A DNA stretch of 64,000 nt from positions 6,634,001 to 6,698,000 of the forward strand of contig JAPFFF010000002.1 in the NCBI GenBank assembly GCA_039105265.1. Direction: 5' to 3'. The stretch comes from Tritrichomonas musculus (Eukaryota; Parabasalia; Tritrichomonadida; Tritrichomonadidae). Positions within the stretch are counted from its first letter, which is position 1, and every line of letters begins with the position of its first letter. Below are positions 21,401-31,204 of the stretch, piece by piece. Made by a program: the position numbers and the translations under genes. The notes under the pieces were generated by a model, which was not told where the DNA came from, did no database searches, and worked only from the letters and a program-made list of their open reading frames with translations.

Positions 21401-24208
21401 TGCTTTAATGGATGTTTCTGTAAATGCATTCTTTCCTACTTTTTGAAGTTTGGATCCTGATGAGAACTTAATTTCTTCTAATTTATTACATTTATAAAAA
21501 GAATTTTCTTCAATATTCTCAACACTAGATGGTATTTCTATTGCTTTAATGGATGTTTCTGTAAATGCATTCTTTCCTACTTTTTGAAGTTTGGATCCTG
21601 ATGAGAACTTAATTTCTTCTAATTTATTACATTTATAAAAAGAATTTTCTTCAATATTCTCAACACTAGATGGTATTTCTATTGCTTTAATGGATGTTTC
21701 TGTAAATGCATTCTTTCCTACTTTTTGAAGTTTGGATCCTGATGAGAACTTAATTTCTTCTAATTTATTACATTTATAAAAAGAATTTTCTTCAATATTC
21801 TCAACACTAGATGGTATTTCTATTGCTTTAATGGATGTTTCTGTAAATGCATTCTTTCCTACTTTTTGAAGTTTGGATCCTGATGAGAACTTAATTTCTT
21901 CTAATTTATTACATTTATAAAAAGAATTTTCTTCAATATTCTCAACACTAGATGGTATTTCTATTGCTTTAATGGATGTTTCTGTAAATGCATTCTTTCC
22001 TACTTTTTGAAGTTTGGATCCTGATGAGAACTTAATTTCTTCTAATTTATTACATTTATAAAAAGAATTTTCTTCAATATTCTCAACACTTGATGGTATT
22101 TCTATTGCTTTAATGGATGTTTCTGTAAATGCATTCTTTCCTACTTTTTGAAGTTTGGATCCTGATGAGAACTTAATTTCTTCTAATTTATTACATTTAT
22201 AAAAAGAATTTTCTTCAATATTCTCAACACTAGATGGTATTTCTATTGCTTTAATGGATGTTTCTGTAAATGCATTCTTTCCTACTTTTTGAAGTTTGGA
22301 TCCTGATGAGAACTTAATTTCTTCTAATTTATTACATCTATAAAAAGCATATTCTTCAATATTCACAACACTTGATGGTATTACTACTTCTTTGATTAAA
22401 AATGAATTAAAAGTGCTACTTTCAATCGTTGCCAAATAAAGTGGAATGCAAAAACTTTCATTTTTAATCGTTGTTCTACAAAATGCGCTTTTTCCAATAT
22501 ATTCTACTGAATGAGGGATTGAAATGCTATTAGTATTTACACTTGAAAATGCGCCTTCTTCGATACGGCAAACAGAAGATGGAATGACAATATCATTTAG
22601 AATACATGAACTCGAAAAGCTATACTCTCCAATAACTTTCAATTTGGAGTCTGGAGAAAAATGCAAATTTTCGATATTTTTGCATCCACTAATAAAGTAT
22701 TTTCCTATTTCAACCACATTCTCAGAGAGTAAAATGTTCTGAATAGGTGTTGAACCAAATGCGTACGTGCCTATTGTAGAGACCAATGGTGGAAGTTTTA
22801 TATCCAATATTGATGATTTATAAAACGCATAAATTCCAACGGTTTTCAGTTGTGATTCTTCACTGAAGTTAACTTTTGTGAGTTTTGTGCATAGTTCAAA
22901 ACAAAACGATTGAATGTGCCTAATATTATTTGGAATATTGGCTTCTTCAATATCACGTGTTGCAAAAATAAGAATGTCAAAGTCTTCTTTATCTTGCATT
23001 GCTTTTCCAATCAGCAGTTTATTATCAATCAATTTAAAATTCTTATTCAATGGGGACACTTTTATTTCTTTTAAATTGGGGAGTTCACAGCACCAACCTT
23101 CTTCTAACTCGCATATACTAGCAGGTAAAGTTAAACTCTCAATCCGAGATGATGATCTATAAACGCTATTTTTTATTATATTAATTGAATAAATTTTGAA
23201 TTCAATTTTTTCAATCTCAGAATCATCTGGGAAATCAATTGATGTTACATTATTATTGAATAGTTTTCTATCAATCTTTTTAAACGTGTAATTTTGGGAT
23301 TGAAATGTCACTGAACGTGGAATTGTTATTTGCCCTTTTGCACTATTAAAATTTATGATTTCAGCTGTCATTTTAGCATCATCTAACTCTGCCGTTAATT
23401 CATTATCAAGTTTTATTTGTTCAACTTTATAATCAAGTGCTTCTTTATAATCTTTAATATCAATTATTGATATAATGTCATTAGTATAAGAGGATTGAAA
23501 TCTTTGAACGATTTTGAAAAATTTTCTCTTTAGATCATTGTATTCGATATCACTTATATTGCAAAAATTAGTTGGAAAGAAATCAAAATGTAAATCTTTT
23601 GATGAAATTATTTCTTTTTTATTTTCAGGTGATAATTGAAGCCAATCAATGGTATTGATCAGTATAAAAATATTTTTATCTTGATTTTGTTGAGAATATT
23701 GAATAATTAATTGATATAAAAGATCATGTTTTGTAAAAACGCGATTTGGATGATTAAATATATTATACAAAGTTTGAATTGGTAATCGGAAAAGCTCTGT
23801 ATGATATTTTTCTATATAAGTGTCTAATTCTAATGATATTTCCCTTTCAATTTCATTGTTATTAATATTTGATTGCGTTTCTAAATATGATATATTCAAT
23901 AAATGTTTGTCTAATGACTGTTTTGTCGATTCTATAAGCTCCGCTATACTTTGAATATTAAATTCGCTATTCAGTTGGATATATTGGCCAATATTATCTG
24001 AATTAATAATCGGAATCTGTCTAGATGAGAAATAATGGCAAAGTGAATGAAATACTTCTTCACTAACATTCGATTGAATTTGATATTGCTTTGAATTAAA
24101 TAAAGAGCAAAATATATCAAAAGGAAATTGTCTTAAAATGTCATCTAATATATTTGTTTTAAATTGTTTGAATTTGAAAATGAGAGTGACAGTCAAAGCA
24201 TTATCCAT
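18410..24208 (-). CDS. Giant BspA-like LRR protein with sixteen near-identical 47-residue repeats
   Basis: 1932 residues. Residues 1-250 are helical (MDNALTVTLIFKFKQFKTN) and resemble the BTB/BACK-like N-terminal region often seen on trichomonad BspA-like proteins; that resemblance is from memory. From about residue 290 to the end there are LRR_5/BspA repeats of about 23 residues. Residues about 612-1350 are sixteen copies of a 47-residue double repeat (NSFYKCNKLEEIKFSSGSKL...) with almost no change between copies. There is no signal peptide or membrane segment. Ligand or host-cell binding is the usual proposal for the family. Nearby spacer DNA is very A/T-rich, and the start codon lies about 60 bp from the arm of the inverted-repeat element at 24267. 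Confidence 0.9.
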   Translation of the reverse strand: MDNALTVTLIFKFKQFKTNILDDILRQFPFDIFCSLFNSKQYQIQSNVSEEVFHSLCHYFSSRQIPIINSDNIGQYIQLNSEFNIQSIAELIESTKQSLDKHLLNISYLETQSNINNNEIEREISLELDTYIEKYHTELFRLPIQTLYNIFNHPNRVFTKHDLLYQLIIQYSQQNQDKNIFILINTIDWLQLSPENKKEIISSKDLHFDFFPTNFCNISDIEYNDLKRKFFKIVQRFQSSYTNDIISIIDIKDYKEALDYKVEQIKLDNELTAELDDAKMTAEIINFNSAKGQITIPRSVTFQSQNYTFKKIDRKLFNNNVTSIDFPDDSEIEKIEFKIYSINIIKNSVYRSSSRIESLTLPASICELEEGWCCELPNLKEIKVSPLNKNFKLIDNKLLIGKAMQDKEDFDILIFATRDIEEANIPNNIRHIQSFCFELCTKLTKVNFSEESQLKTVGIYAFYKSSILDIKLPPLVSTIGTYAFGSTPIQNILLSENVVEIGKYFISGCKNIENLHFSPDSKLKVIGEYSFSSSCILNDIVIPSSVCRIEEGAFSSVNTNSISIPHSVEYIGKSAFCRTTIKNESFCIPLYLATIESSTFNSFLIKEVVIPSSVVNIEEYAFYRCNKLEEIKFSSGSKLQKVGKNAFTETSIKAIEIPSSVENIEENSFYKCNKLEEIKFSSGSKLQKVGKNAFTETSIKAIEIPSSVENIEENSFYKCNKLEEIKFSSGSKLQKVGKNAFTETSIKAIEIPSSVENIEENSFYKCNKLEEIKFSSGSKLQKVGKNAFTETSIKAIEIPSSVENIEENSFYKCNKLEEIKFSSGSKLQKVGKNAFTETSIKAIEIPSSVENIEENSFYKCNKLEEIKFSSGSKLQKVGKNAFTETSIKAIEIPSSVENIEENSFYKCNKLEEIKFSSGSKLQKVGKNAFTETSIKAIEIPSSVENIEENSFYKCNKLEEIKFSSGSKLQKVGKNAFTETSIKAIEIPSSVENIEENSFYKCNKLEEIKFSSGSKLQKVGKNAFTETSIKAIEIPSSVENIEENSFYKCNKLEEIKFSSGSKLQKVGKNAFTETSIKAIEIPSSVENIEENSFYKCNKLEEIKFSSGSKLQKVGKNAFTETSIKAIEIPSSVENIEENAFYRCNKLEEIKFSSGSKLQKVGKNAFTETSIKAIEIPSSVENIEENSFYKCNKLEEIKFSSGSKLQKVGKNAFTETSIKAIEIPSSVENIEENAFYRCNKLEEIKFSSGSKLQKVGKNAFTETSIKAIEIPSSVENIEENSFYKCNKLEEIKFSSGSKLQKVGKNAFTETSIKAIEIPSSVENIEENAFYRCNKLEEIKFSSGSKLQKIGNNAFTDTLIKTIEIPPNVVNIKEHTFYNCLQLNEIIFPTESILQKIEKEAFHCTVIKSISFPASLSELEDDWHKKLNTLNEIKVSPLNKNFKVIDSKLLIGKINQKEKEDFDVLIYAICDIEEANIPNSIKNIKNSCFNSCKKLTKVNFGRESQIETIGNYAFSPTLIKSITIPSSVTVICSYAFSKCLQLEKVEILNDSHLKTIEKCAFEYTQIQSLLIPSSLISIGDGAFNECKKLEQIEIQPNSKLETIGNSAFSSTLIKSIKIPSSVTLIGESAFKKCSNLEQVEILHDSHLKTIEKYAFQYTKIQSILIPPSLISIGDGAFNDCKKLEQIEIQPNSKLETIGDSAFSYCSNLKKVEKLHESHIKNIGSSAFCNTQIESILIPSSLIKIGSYAFSGCRQLEQFIIQPNSILETIQSYAFYCTSVKSISIPSSVTIIRDCAFSSCSKLEKVEILPDSHLKKMYQSAFENTQIHNILIPSGLCVIESNTFNNCKNLCKIEFENNSHLHTIRKNAFSNTSINKIIIPSSIEVIEEKAFENCENLQSVEFSSFLNLKKVGADAFPKTLMKDFKFPPYVEVYQNL
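20160..22372 (-). repeat. Coding tandem array, 16 x 141 bp
   Basis: Each unit carries one GGATCC; these sites run from 20183 to 22298 at exactly 141-bp spacing where checked (20183, 20324, 20465, ... 22298). Two unit types exist, NSFYKC and NAFYRC. They alternate at the C-terminal side, while a run of about a dozen NSFYKC units fills the rest. A silent A/T difference (ACTAGATGG or ACTTGATGG) also sorts units. The array looks recently expanded or homogenised. Confidence 0.95.
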
Positions 24209-24445
24209 TTATAAATATGAATGGTTTGGAAAATTTGGAAAACTTGAAAATTTTTTTCCCTTTTTTGGAAAATCGTAATCGCCCGTGGCGGTTTAGGTCA
24301 ATATTGACCTTGTATCGTAACATAGAAAAAAAGTCTGGAACTTTTTTGCACTTTTGCAAAAAAAAGCATGAGTAGCTACCCATGGTTTTTTCTATATTAA
24401 AAAAATATAAACCGAATATTTTTTTATGGGAAAATGCATTCTAGC

Positions 24446-25562
24446 CCCCATTTTTCATATCACATTTCTATTTTGGGGGCTAAATGATTTTTTGTTTATT
24501 TTTTTATTGAAAGTTGTATTTTAGCCCCCAAATTTTTTTATTCATAAGTATTTTTCATTCCATAGACTTATCATTTCGCAAGTATTTCCCAAAATATTTT
24601 TTCTTTGTTGCTCATATATGCATATTACTAAATAAATAAATAGAATTGGTTGAAAATATAAAAAGATATTATTATTTTTCTCTGTTTATAGGTAAAAAAG
24701 GGCATTTAATCTCTTGAATTTGATAGAAATAAAATGATTAAAGGTTTTATTCATATTATTTTTTCTTTATATAATGTTTTGTTTAATTAAAGATTATATA
24801 TTCTAAAAATTTTTTTTGCGTTTTTGGTTATATGTGTGTAATTATTTTCGAATATCGTTTATTATTTTATTCACCAAAGAATTTCTCTATTTTTAATCAT
24901 TTTTGTTGTCCATGAAAAAAAACTAAACGACTTTATATTGTTTTTACTAAACGATTTTTTTTTATATTATTTTGATAGTTTATATGGTCAAAGTATTTTC
25001 AAAAAGTTTCTATAACAACCATATATTCTCACAAAAATTTTGGTAATAAGTGAAACACACTAATTCTTATTTAGGATCAATTTAATTAAATTATTTAACG
25101 CAGCAACATTTTCTTTTTGCCCAAAATGATCTTAAACTTAAACCAAACATTATACTTTCATATTTTTATAATGAATATGAAATATAATAATTTATTCATG
25201 TTAATATAAACCCCAGTTTTATGGCTTTTTTGGTGATAATTTATAATTTCCAGTATGAGTTAATGATTCTTTACCTTTTTATTCCATCTATCATTAAATT
25301 GTTTATCGTAATAAAGTAATCATCAAGAATTATTGATGTTTTTTAGAATTTTTCGTTTTATTTTTATCTTTATATGTTTTTTAATATATAATTTCCTTTT
25401 TTTTGCATATATTTTATTTTAATATGCTTTTTTTGCTCTTTTTTTTAATACATTTACGATTATTTTCAATTGAAAAAGTTTTCAAAAAAGTGGGGGCTGA
25501 AAAACACATTTTTACATTTTTTCCCCCAATTTTCCTTTCAATTTTTGGGGGCTAAAAAAAGT
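24446..25562. repeat. Inner imperfect inverted repeat with AGCCCCCA motifs
   Basis: Inside the larger element, TAGCCCCCA/TTTTGGGGGCTAAA motifs at 24450-24532 face TGGGGGCTGAAAA...TTTTTGGGGGCTAAAA at 25491-25558. The match is imperfect. It may be a second, older element nested in the first or a subterminal part of it. Confidence 0.5.
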
Positions 25563-25564
25563 TC

Positions 25565-25965
25565 CCCTTTTTTTATTGTCTAAAATCGATATTATTATGA
25601 GCATTCGCATATAAACAAGAAAGCCCAAATATTTTTAACACCATCATTTTATTATTTTGATGTATATAATTACGTAAATTCCAACTTTTCGCCAATATCA
25701 TTGATATTGGAAATCATATACTTTTAAAGTTAAAAGGTAGTTAATTAATTTTGAGTAATACGGTTTTATATTTATTTTTAAGCCTTTGGATTGTGCATTT
25801 GTTTGCACAATATAAAATATTCAATGTAATATTTAGATTAAAATTTTGATTTTCTCTGTTATAAAGTAATCATTAGAACTTTTATTAGTATATAAAATAT
25901 TTGTCCTTTCTTGTTTATAAGCCAAGGCTCATAATAATATCGATTTTAGACAATAAAAAAATATT
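25565..25965. mobile_element. Nested 0.4-kb fold-back element
   Basis: TATTGTCTAAAATCGATATT (from 25571) is repeated in inverted orientation ending near 25957. The arms run about 50 bp, through ATTATGAGC and ATAAACAAGAAAG, with only a few mismatches. It abuts the right arm of the larger element, so it sits entirely within it. Confidence 0.75.
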
Positions 25966-26127
25966 CGGTTTTTTTATATATATATATATAGAAAAAACCA
26001 TGAGTAGCTACTCATGCTTTTTTTTTTTTTTTTTTGCAAAAGTGCAAAAAAGTTCCTGACTTTTTTTTCTATGATACGATACAAGGTCAATATTGACCTA
26101 AACCGCCATGGGCGATTACGATTTCCC

Positions 26128-26972
26128 ATTTTTTTTTTTTTTTTTTTTTTGGAAAAAAAAATAATTTGTCAAATCATATTTCAACTTATAAATACAGCCA
26201 AATAATATCAGATGAATCAATTTTGGAACATGTTGATTTCTGTTTAGGAATTAAAACGGCTACATTTGAATGGTTTACAGTATTGAAATATCTTTAGTTA
26301 AGAAATTTCAAATACAATTGTTTCACTTTTGTTTTTGGAAAAAAAAAAAAAAAAAAAAAAAAAACATTTTCGTAATTGAAAATAGCAAAACATAAGAATT
26401 TTAAGAAATTTCAAATATTTTTTATGGGGTTTAGTATAATAAGCAATCCGAGCTGGGCCTAACGAACATGGATTGCTTGAGCCACTACGAGCGAATCGAA
26501 GTAGCTATTTTAGTTTATTCATAATCTTATCTATTAATAAAATTACCCATTAATTTATAATTATTCTAAATTATTCTATTTTTTTAATTAGCTATTTTAG
26601 ATTAGTTGATATTGAACGAAATAGACAAAATTTGATGAAACTAGATGAGAATGATAAGATTAATTGAATTTGGATGTGCCAGATGAAAAAAAAAAAAATG
26701 AGAATAAATAAAATGATGAGAATAGAACAGATTTGTTAACAGATTATATGAGGTAAAAAAGTTTTCTTATTTAGGTAAATTTTCATCATCAAAGGTCAAA
26801 ATTTCAAAATCTAAAATTTTCTTTTTTATAAAAAAATAATTGTTTAAATTTTAATATTATACAGAAAATAATCAATAGACAGCTCTAAAGACACTTTTTG
26901 GGCGAAGTTCAAAAAGTGGATTCCTTGTTTTTATAATGTTTTTGGGCAGATTTTGAAAAAAAAAAAAAGAAA
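26128..26972. other. Spacer upstream of the second BspA-like gene
   Basis: T- and A-tracts at 26128-26150 and 26340-26364. At 26450-26487 AAGCAATCC and GGATTGCTT form a 9-bp stem. CACTTTTTG and CAAAAAGTG face each other at 26890-26919, about 60-80 bp before the ATG. No gene is seen. Confidence 0.5.
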
Positions 26973-29081
26973 ATGAATAATCAATCAATTCAAGAGTATA
27001 TTAATGATAAGAAAGAAATTTATGATTTAGTGACAGCATATCTAGAAAACCTTGAAGACGATGATGATTTTTTACAAGTAAATGATATTATTAAAAGATA
27101 TAAATATGAAGATGATCCCGAAGAGTTTAAAGAATTTTTTCAAATCCTAAATTTTATATCAATCAATCATTATTTTAATGTAACTTTTTTCAAAAGAATC
27201 GAAAAATTATTAAATCAATATGCATTATATATTACAAAAAACTTTAAAAATTCAGGGTTATTTAACATTTTTAAAAATAATAAGAGAATACTCCAGTTTC
27301 TCATTGAAAAAAAAATTTTCCAATTTGATGAATATATAATAAATGAAATAAAATATTCAAATGATCCAGAAACCAAAAGTATATACTATTTTTTCTTTCC
27401 AGAAATCAAAAGGTTTAAAGAAATCATTGGAGAAATAAGAATCAAAAATATTGAAAATGAAATCATATCTCAAGATTCAAGCAATTTTAATAATTTTGAT
27501 TTAAAACGCAAAGAAGGTCAAAATGATTCATATATTTGTTGTTTAATTCGTCAAGACTTAATTGAAAACTTTGTATCATTTGTGAATAGGACAAATTATC
27601 ATTTAACAAGTGAAGTCAAACCGTCAATATTTGAGACAAATTTGTTTTTGAAAGAAAGCAATCCAACATTAATTGAATATGCAGCATTTTATAATTCTAT
27701 TCAAATTTTTCAATATTTATTATATAATAAAGTTGAACTAGAACCAAGTTTGTGGCTTTATGCAATTCATGGCCACAGTTTAAATGTTATTCATCTTCTT
27801 GAATATAACAAAGTCTCACCGCCAAAAGGAAATTATGTAGAATGTTTAATTGAAGCAATTAAATGTCATCATAATGATATTGCATCCTATATAGAAAACA
27901 ATTTAATAGCAACAGATGAAATATATAAAAACATTGAAATAAAAGAACGGTTATTATCAAACATTCTCCAATTTCACAATTATTCTTACTTTCCATCAAA
28001 TTTCACAAATGATAATGAATTTTTTTATTTATGTAATCATAATTATACTAAAATTGTCAGCATTTTCCTCAGTAATAAAGAAAAAGAAGTCAAAAACAAT
28101 ACAATTGTAAACTTATATTGTAAGTTATTAAAGACTAATGCAGCCCATTTATTTTATTTAAAAGAAAAAGATGTTATTAGTAAGATTGCAATTCCACCAT
28201 CAATAAAAAGAATTGAATTTTCAGCCTTCTCCAAATTTTCGTCATTGAAGCAAATATCAATACCTTCTTCTGTTATATATATTGGAGATTATGCTTTTAA
28301 CAAATGCGTTTTGTTAGAACAAATATCAATTCCGTTTTCAATAACTTCGATCAAAGAAGCAACCTTCAATTGTTGCTATAAATTATCTCAAATATCAATT
28401 CCGCCATCAGTAATTACGATTGAAAAAGATGCCTTTTATAATTGCCAGTCATTAAAACAAGTGTCAATTCCATCTTCAGTTACATCAATTGGAAATTATG
28501 CATTTTCAAGCTGTATTTCTTTAAAACAAATATTCATTCCATCTTCTGTACTTTCAATTGGAAACTATGCTTTTAATTATTGTTTTTCATTGACTAATAT
28601 AATTTTTGAAAAGCCATCATCTGTAATATTTGGCATTGGCACTTTTTCAGAGTGCTATTCTCTTCAACAAATATCAATTCCATCTTCAGTAACTTCAATA
28701 GAAAGCAAATTATTTTATTTTTGCAAGTCATTGAAACAAATATCATTCGATAATCCTTCATCAATTAAATCAATCAATGATTCAGCTTTTAATTATTGTA
28801 TATCGATTGATCATGTGGAAATTCCTGATTCTGTTAATTCAATTGGAATTGCTTCTTTTTTTAATTGTTCTTCCTTAACAGATATATTAATCCCTTCTTC
28901 AGTTGTGTCAATTGGAGAATCTGCTTTCGAAAATTGCACTTCTCTGGCCCATGTTTCACTTCCTTCGTCAGTGAAAACAATTGAAAATTATGCTTTTGGA
29001 AATTGCGATTTATTGGATCGATCAGATATTCCTTCTTGTTTTAATGAAACAATTTACGAATCTCATAATGATTATATTTAA
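26973..29081 (+). CDS. BspA-like LRR protein with ankyrin-like N-terminal half
   Basis: 702 residues with the same plan as the protein at 1270-3165. It has a helical N-terminus, an ankyrin-like stretch at about 190-310 (CLIRQDLIENFVSFVNRTN; LIEYAAFYNSIQIFQYLLYNKVEL), and about twelve LRR_5/BspA repeats from residue 405 to 690 (IPSSVxSIGxYAFxxCxSLxQIS). The shared strings IRQD, FV.YV.RTN and SLW.YA.H show that the two genes are paralogues from an old duplication in opposite orientation. There is no signal peptide or membrane span. The start is the first ATG after an A-rich leader. Confidence 0.88.
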   Translation: MNNQSIQEYINDKKEIYDLVTAYLENLEDDDDFLQVNDIIKRYKYEDDPEEFKEFFQILNFISINHYFNVTFFKRIEKLLNQYALYITKNFKNSGLFNIFKNNKRILQFLIEKKIFQFDEYIINEIKYSNDPETKSIYYFFFPEIKRFKEIIGEIRIKNIENEIISQDSSNFNNFDLKRKEGQNDSYICCLIRQDLIENFVSFVNRTNYHLTSEVKPSIFETNLFLKESNPTLIEYAAFYNSIQIFQYLLYNKVELEPSLWLYAIHGHSLNVIHLLEYNKVSPPKGNYVECLIEAIKCHHNDIASYIENNLIATDEIYKNIEIKERLLSNILQFHNYSYFPSNFTNDNEFFYLCNHNYTKIVSIFLSNKEKEVKNNTIVNLYCKLLKTNAAHLFYLKEKDVISKIAIPPSIKRIEFSAFSKFSSLKQISIPSSVIYIGDYAFNKCVLLEQISIPFSITSIKEATFNCCYKLSQISIPPSVITIEKDAFYNCQSLKQVSIPSSVTSIGNYAFSSCISLKQIFIPSSVLSIGNYAFNYCFSLTNIIFEKPSSVIFGIGTFSECYSLQQISIPSSVTSIESKLFYFCKSLKQISFDNPSSIKSINDSAFNYCISIDHVEIPDSVNSIGIASFFNCSSLTDILIPSSVVSIGESAFENCTSLAHVSLPSSVKTIENYAFGNCDLLDRSDIPSCFNETIYESHNDYI

Positions 29082-29700
29082 TTGGTATTTGTCATTGTTT
29101 AATGATCAGTATTTATTAATTAAATGACGATTTTAGAAATATGGTTAGTATTAAATACTTTATATATTTTTATATATGATGAATAATAAAATGATTGATA
29201 GCAATAATTAAAAAGATAAAAATTTGGAAAATATGGATATATTTATATCTTCTTTTTTGAATAAGTATTCAAATTAAGGAAACGTTCTGCTTTGAGATTA
29301 TTATTATACTATCCGATAATAAAAAAAAAATGAATCAATAAGAACAAAGAATTTTTTTTAAAATATCTTTTTTTATTTTTAAATCAAAATATTGAAAAAG
29401 TTATAAACTGCGAGTCATTTTTGCATACAACTCAATTTTTCTGAATAGTATTGAAAAATGAAGATAATCAACTCAATTTTGAAATAAATAATTATTAGTT
29501 TTCAATGATAATTTGAAAATTGAGTTGTATGCAAAAATGACTACTAGTTTACATAAAATGATATATTTCTATCAACAAAAAAAGTGAGAAAATAAAATAA
29601 TATCAATTATATTATTAGGAAATTGAGTAAGTTTGTATATTTAAGAAGATAAGTGGTATTATCATCTTTCGTTGTTTAACTTATTGTCTTTGTTCTGATG
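29082..29700. other. Spacer containing a 130-bp hairpin
   Basis: A/T-rich; holds only the hairpin element at 29413-29542. Confidence 0.5.
29413..29542. mobile_element. 130-bp fold-back element with perfect 27-bp arms
   Basis: AGTCATTTTTGCATACAACT at 29413, continuing to 29439, is matched exactly by its inverted copy at 29516-29542. The 76-bp centre is A/T-rich. No target duplication is recognisable at the edges. Confidence 0.75.
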
Positions 29701-30209
29701 TAATCAGATGAGATTCAATTTATGTCATCAATGATCTCGTTGAATGTCGGACCTTCTTTTGCTGCTTTGAATGACAAGCAGCGCTTGATCAAACTGATGC
29801 AGCAATCGCTGATGTTCTTCTTCACTGTGTATTTCTTCTTCACTCCTGACAAAATTGTCTTACGAAATGACTTCTTCGTGCTTCGAAAGACGAAACAAAA
29901 CTTTTCAGATTCATGTTCTCTTCTTCATTTTAATTTTTTTTCACGTTAAATTTCATTCTTGTATCTGTTCCACTTGTGGCATTTGACAGTTCCTTGCATG
30001 AATTGATGAAGTAATTCCTTCCAATTCTGACAGTTTTAGTATTTTCTGATGCCGGAGAAAGAACTGTAAGTTGTCTCTTTCAATGAGGGAAGATGGGCGA
30101 GTCTCTCTGGACCTGAAATGTGAGGAAATGATTATTGCTTGATTGACTCGAGTGAATGATAATTAAAAACTTCTTTTCCATCTAAAAACAAAGAATTTTT
30201 TGTAGGATC
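29700..30209. other. GC-richer stretch, possible gene remnant
   Basis: Base composition rises here to that of coding DNA, but frames on both strands are short (the longest is 75 codons at 29722-29949, plus strand). I see no domain. It may be the decayed 3' continuation of the remnant at 30210-30842. Confidence 0.3.
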
Positions 30210-30842
30210 TCATTCAAGGACAAACGCACGATACTGCGTTTTCACTTGAACTTGATTTAGGATTCGATTTTTTCTTCCAATGCTAACATTATAATCTGCT
30301 CTATTTTCTGCACTTTTCTGCAGCTTGTCCGTCCAACATATGGATGTGCTGGCATCATCCAACACACAGATATTTCCTTTATGCAGATTAGTTTTCAAGC
30401 TGCATTCAACCTTTCCATGCATAAAATCGAATTTAGTAGAACTTTTAATTGTAAATGGAGACGGTTGGAAATTATTTCCATTTGGTAAAATCTTTCCTTG
30501 ACAATCATGATAAATGTCGGTTGAACGATCACGAAGCACTGAAAAAGTCATGATATCACTTTTTGAATTGATCATTATTTCTTCAATTTTAACGTCGAAT
30601 TGTCCATCGTTTCCACTATCAATGTAAACGTATCCCGGAGCCAGTAAAAGGAAATTTTAATTAAGAGATAGATCTAGAATTTTATTGAACATTTTTGTAT
30701 TATTTACAATAATTGTCGTGTTGCCAAATGATTTGAGAGAAATTGAATCATGATGACGGCATTTATTTGTGTAAGATTGGTCTTTGCTAAAATTAATTGG
30801 GTAATCACTATTTTCTCTTAACGTAGTTGCTAAATTATTCAT
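30210..30842 (-). pseudogene. Possible decayed host gene, open except for one in-frame stop
   Basis: Minus-strand frame from ATG at 30842. 61 residues (MNNLATTLRENSDYPINFS...) end at TAA 30657-30659. The same frame then stays open for 148 more residues (APGYVYIDSGNDGQFDVKI... to 30210). Both parts have non-random composition and moderate GC. No family is recognised; the second part reads like a beta-rich domain. Options are a gene with one stop mutation, two small genes, or a sequencing error. Confidence 0.4.
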
Positions 30843-31204
30843 TTTAAAAATTTGAAATTTTTCAAAAAAGAATTGAAAATAATAAAATTATTTTTTCTCT
30901 GTTGTAGAAAGAATAATATGTTAAATTATTAATTTATTTTAAATAATGTATTATTTAATATTTATTTTTAACAAAAGTATCAAAATTAATTCAGAATATA
31001 TTAATATAATAACAATTTTTATAAAAAAATTAAAAATGAGTTATTAATGGGTATTATCATACAGATCAACTAAAAGATAATTATTTTTTTCTAAAATTTA
31101 CATCCCTAGTATACAAAAGAAAAAAATATACATACAAAAAAGCAAATTAAAAAAAGATATTTAATATTTAAACCGTTAAACTAGGAGATAAAAGTTAAAA
31201 ACTT
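30843..31204. other. A/T-rich spacer
   Basis: Nothing recognisable. Confidence 0.5.

Larger units (their letters stand above)
24267..26127. mobile_element. 1.86-kb element with about 165-bp terminal inverted repeats
   Basis: The left arm (24267-24428) and right arm (about 25954-26127) are inverted copies. They contain, from outside in, AATCGTAATCGCCCxTGGCG, AGGTCAATATTGACCT, TTTTTGCACTTTTGCAAAA, CATGAGTAGCTAC and AACCGAATATTTTTTTAT. The arms include short inner palindromes (AGGTCAATATTGACCT, GAGTAGCTACTC). No transposase frame was found inside, so it would be non-autonomous. A target duplication is hidden by T-runs at both outer edges. Confidence 0.8.

Noticed and set aside
20160-22372. CRISPR or satellite DNA
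   Set aside because: The 141-bp units are in frame and encode LRRs continuous with the rest of the gene.
24201-26205. Short matching proteins at both arms of the 24267-26127 element (KVNIDLNRHGRLRF)
   Set aside because: They match because the arms are inverted copies; each frame is only about 60 codons and runs into T-tracts.
26440-26512. Possible tRNA gene
   Set aside because: There is a 9-bp stem but no A/B box pattern, and the cloverleaf cannot be drawn.
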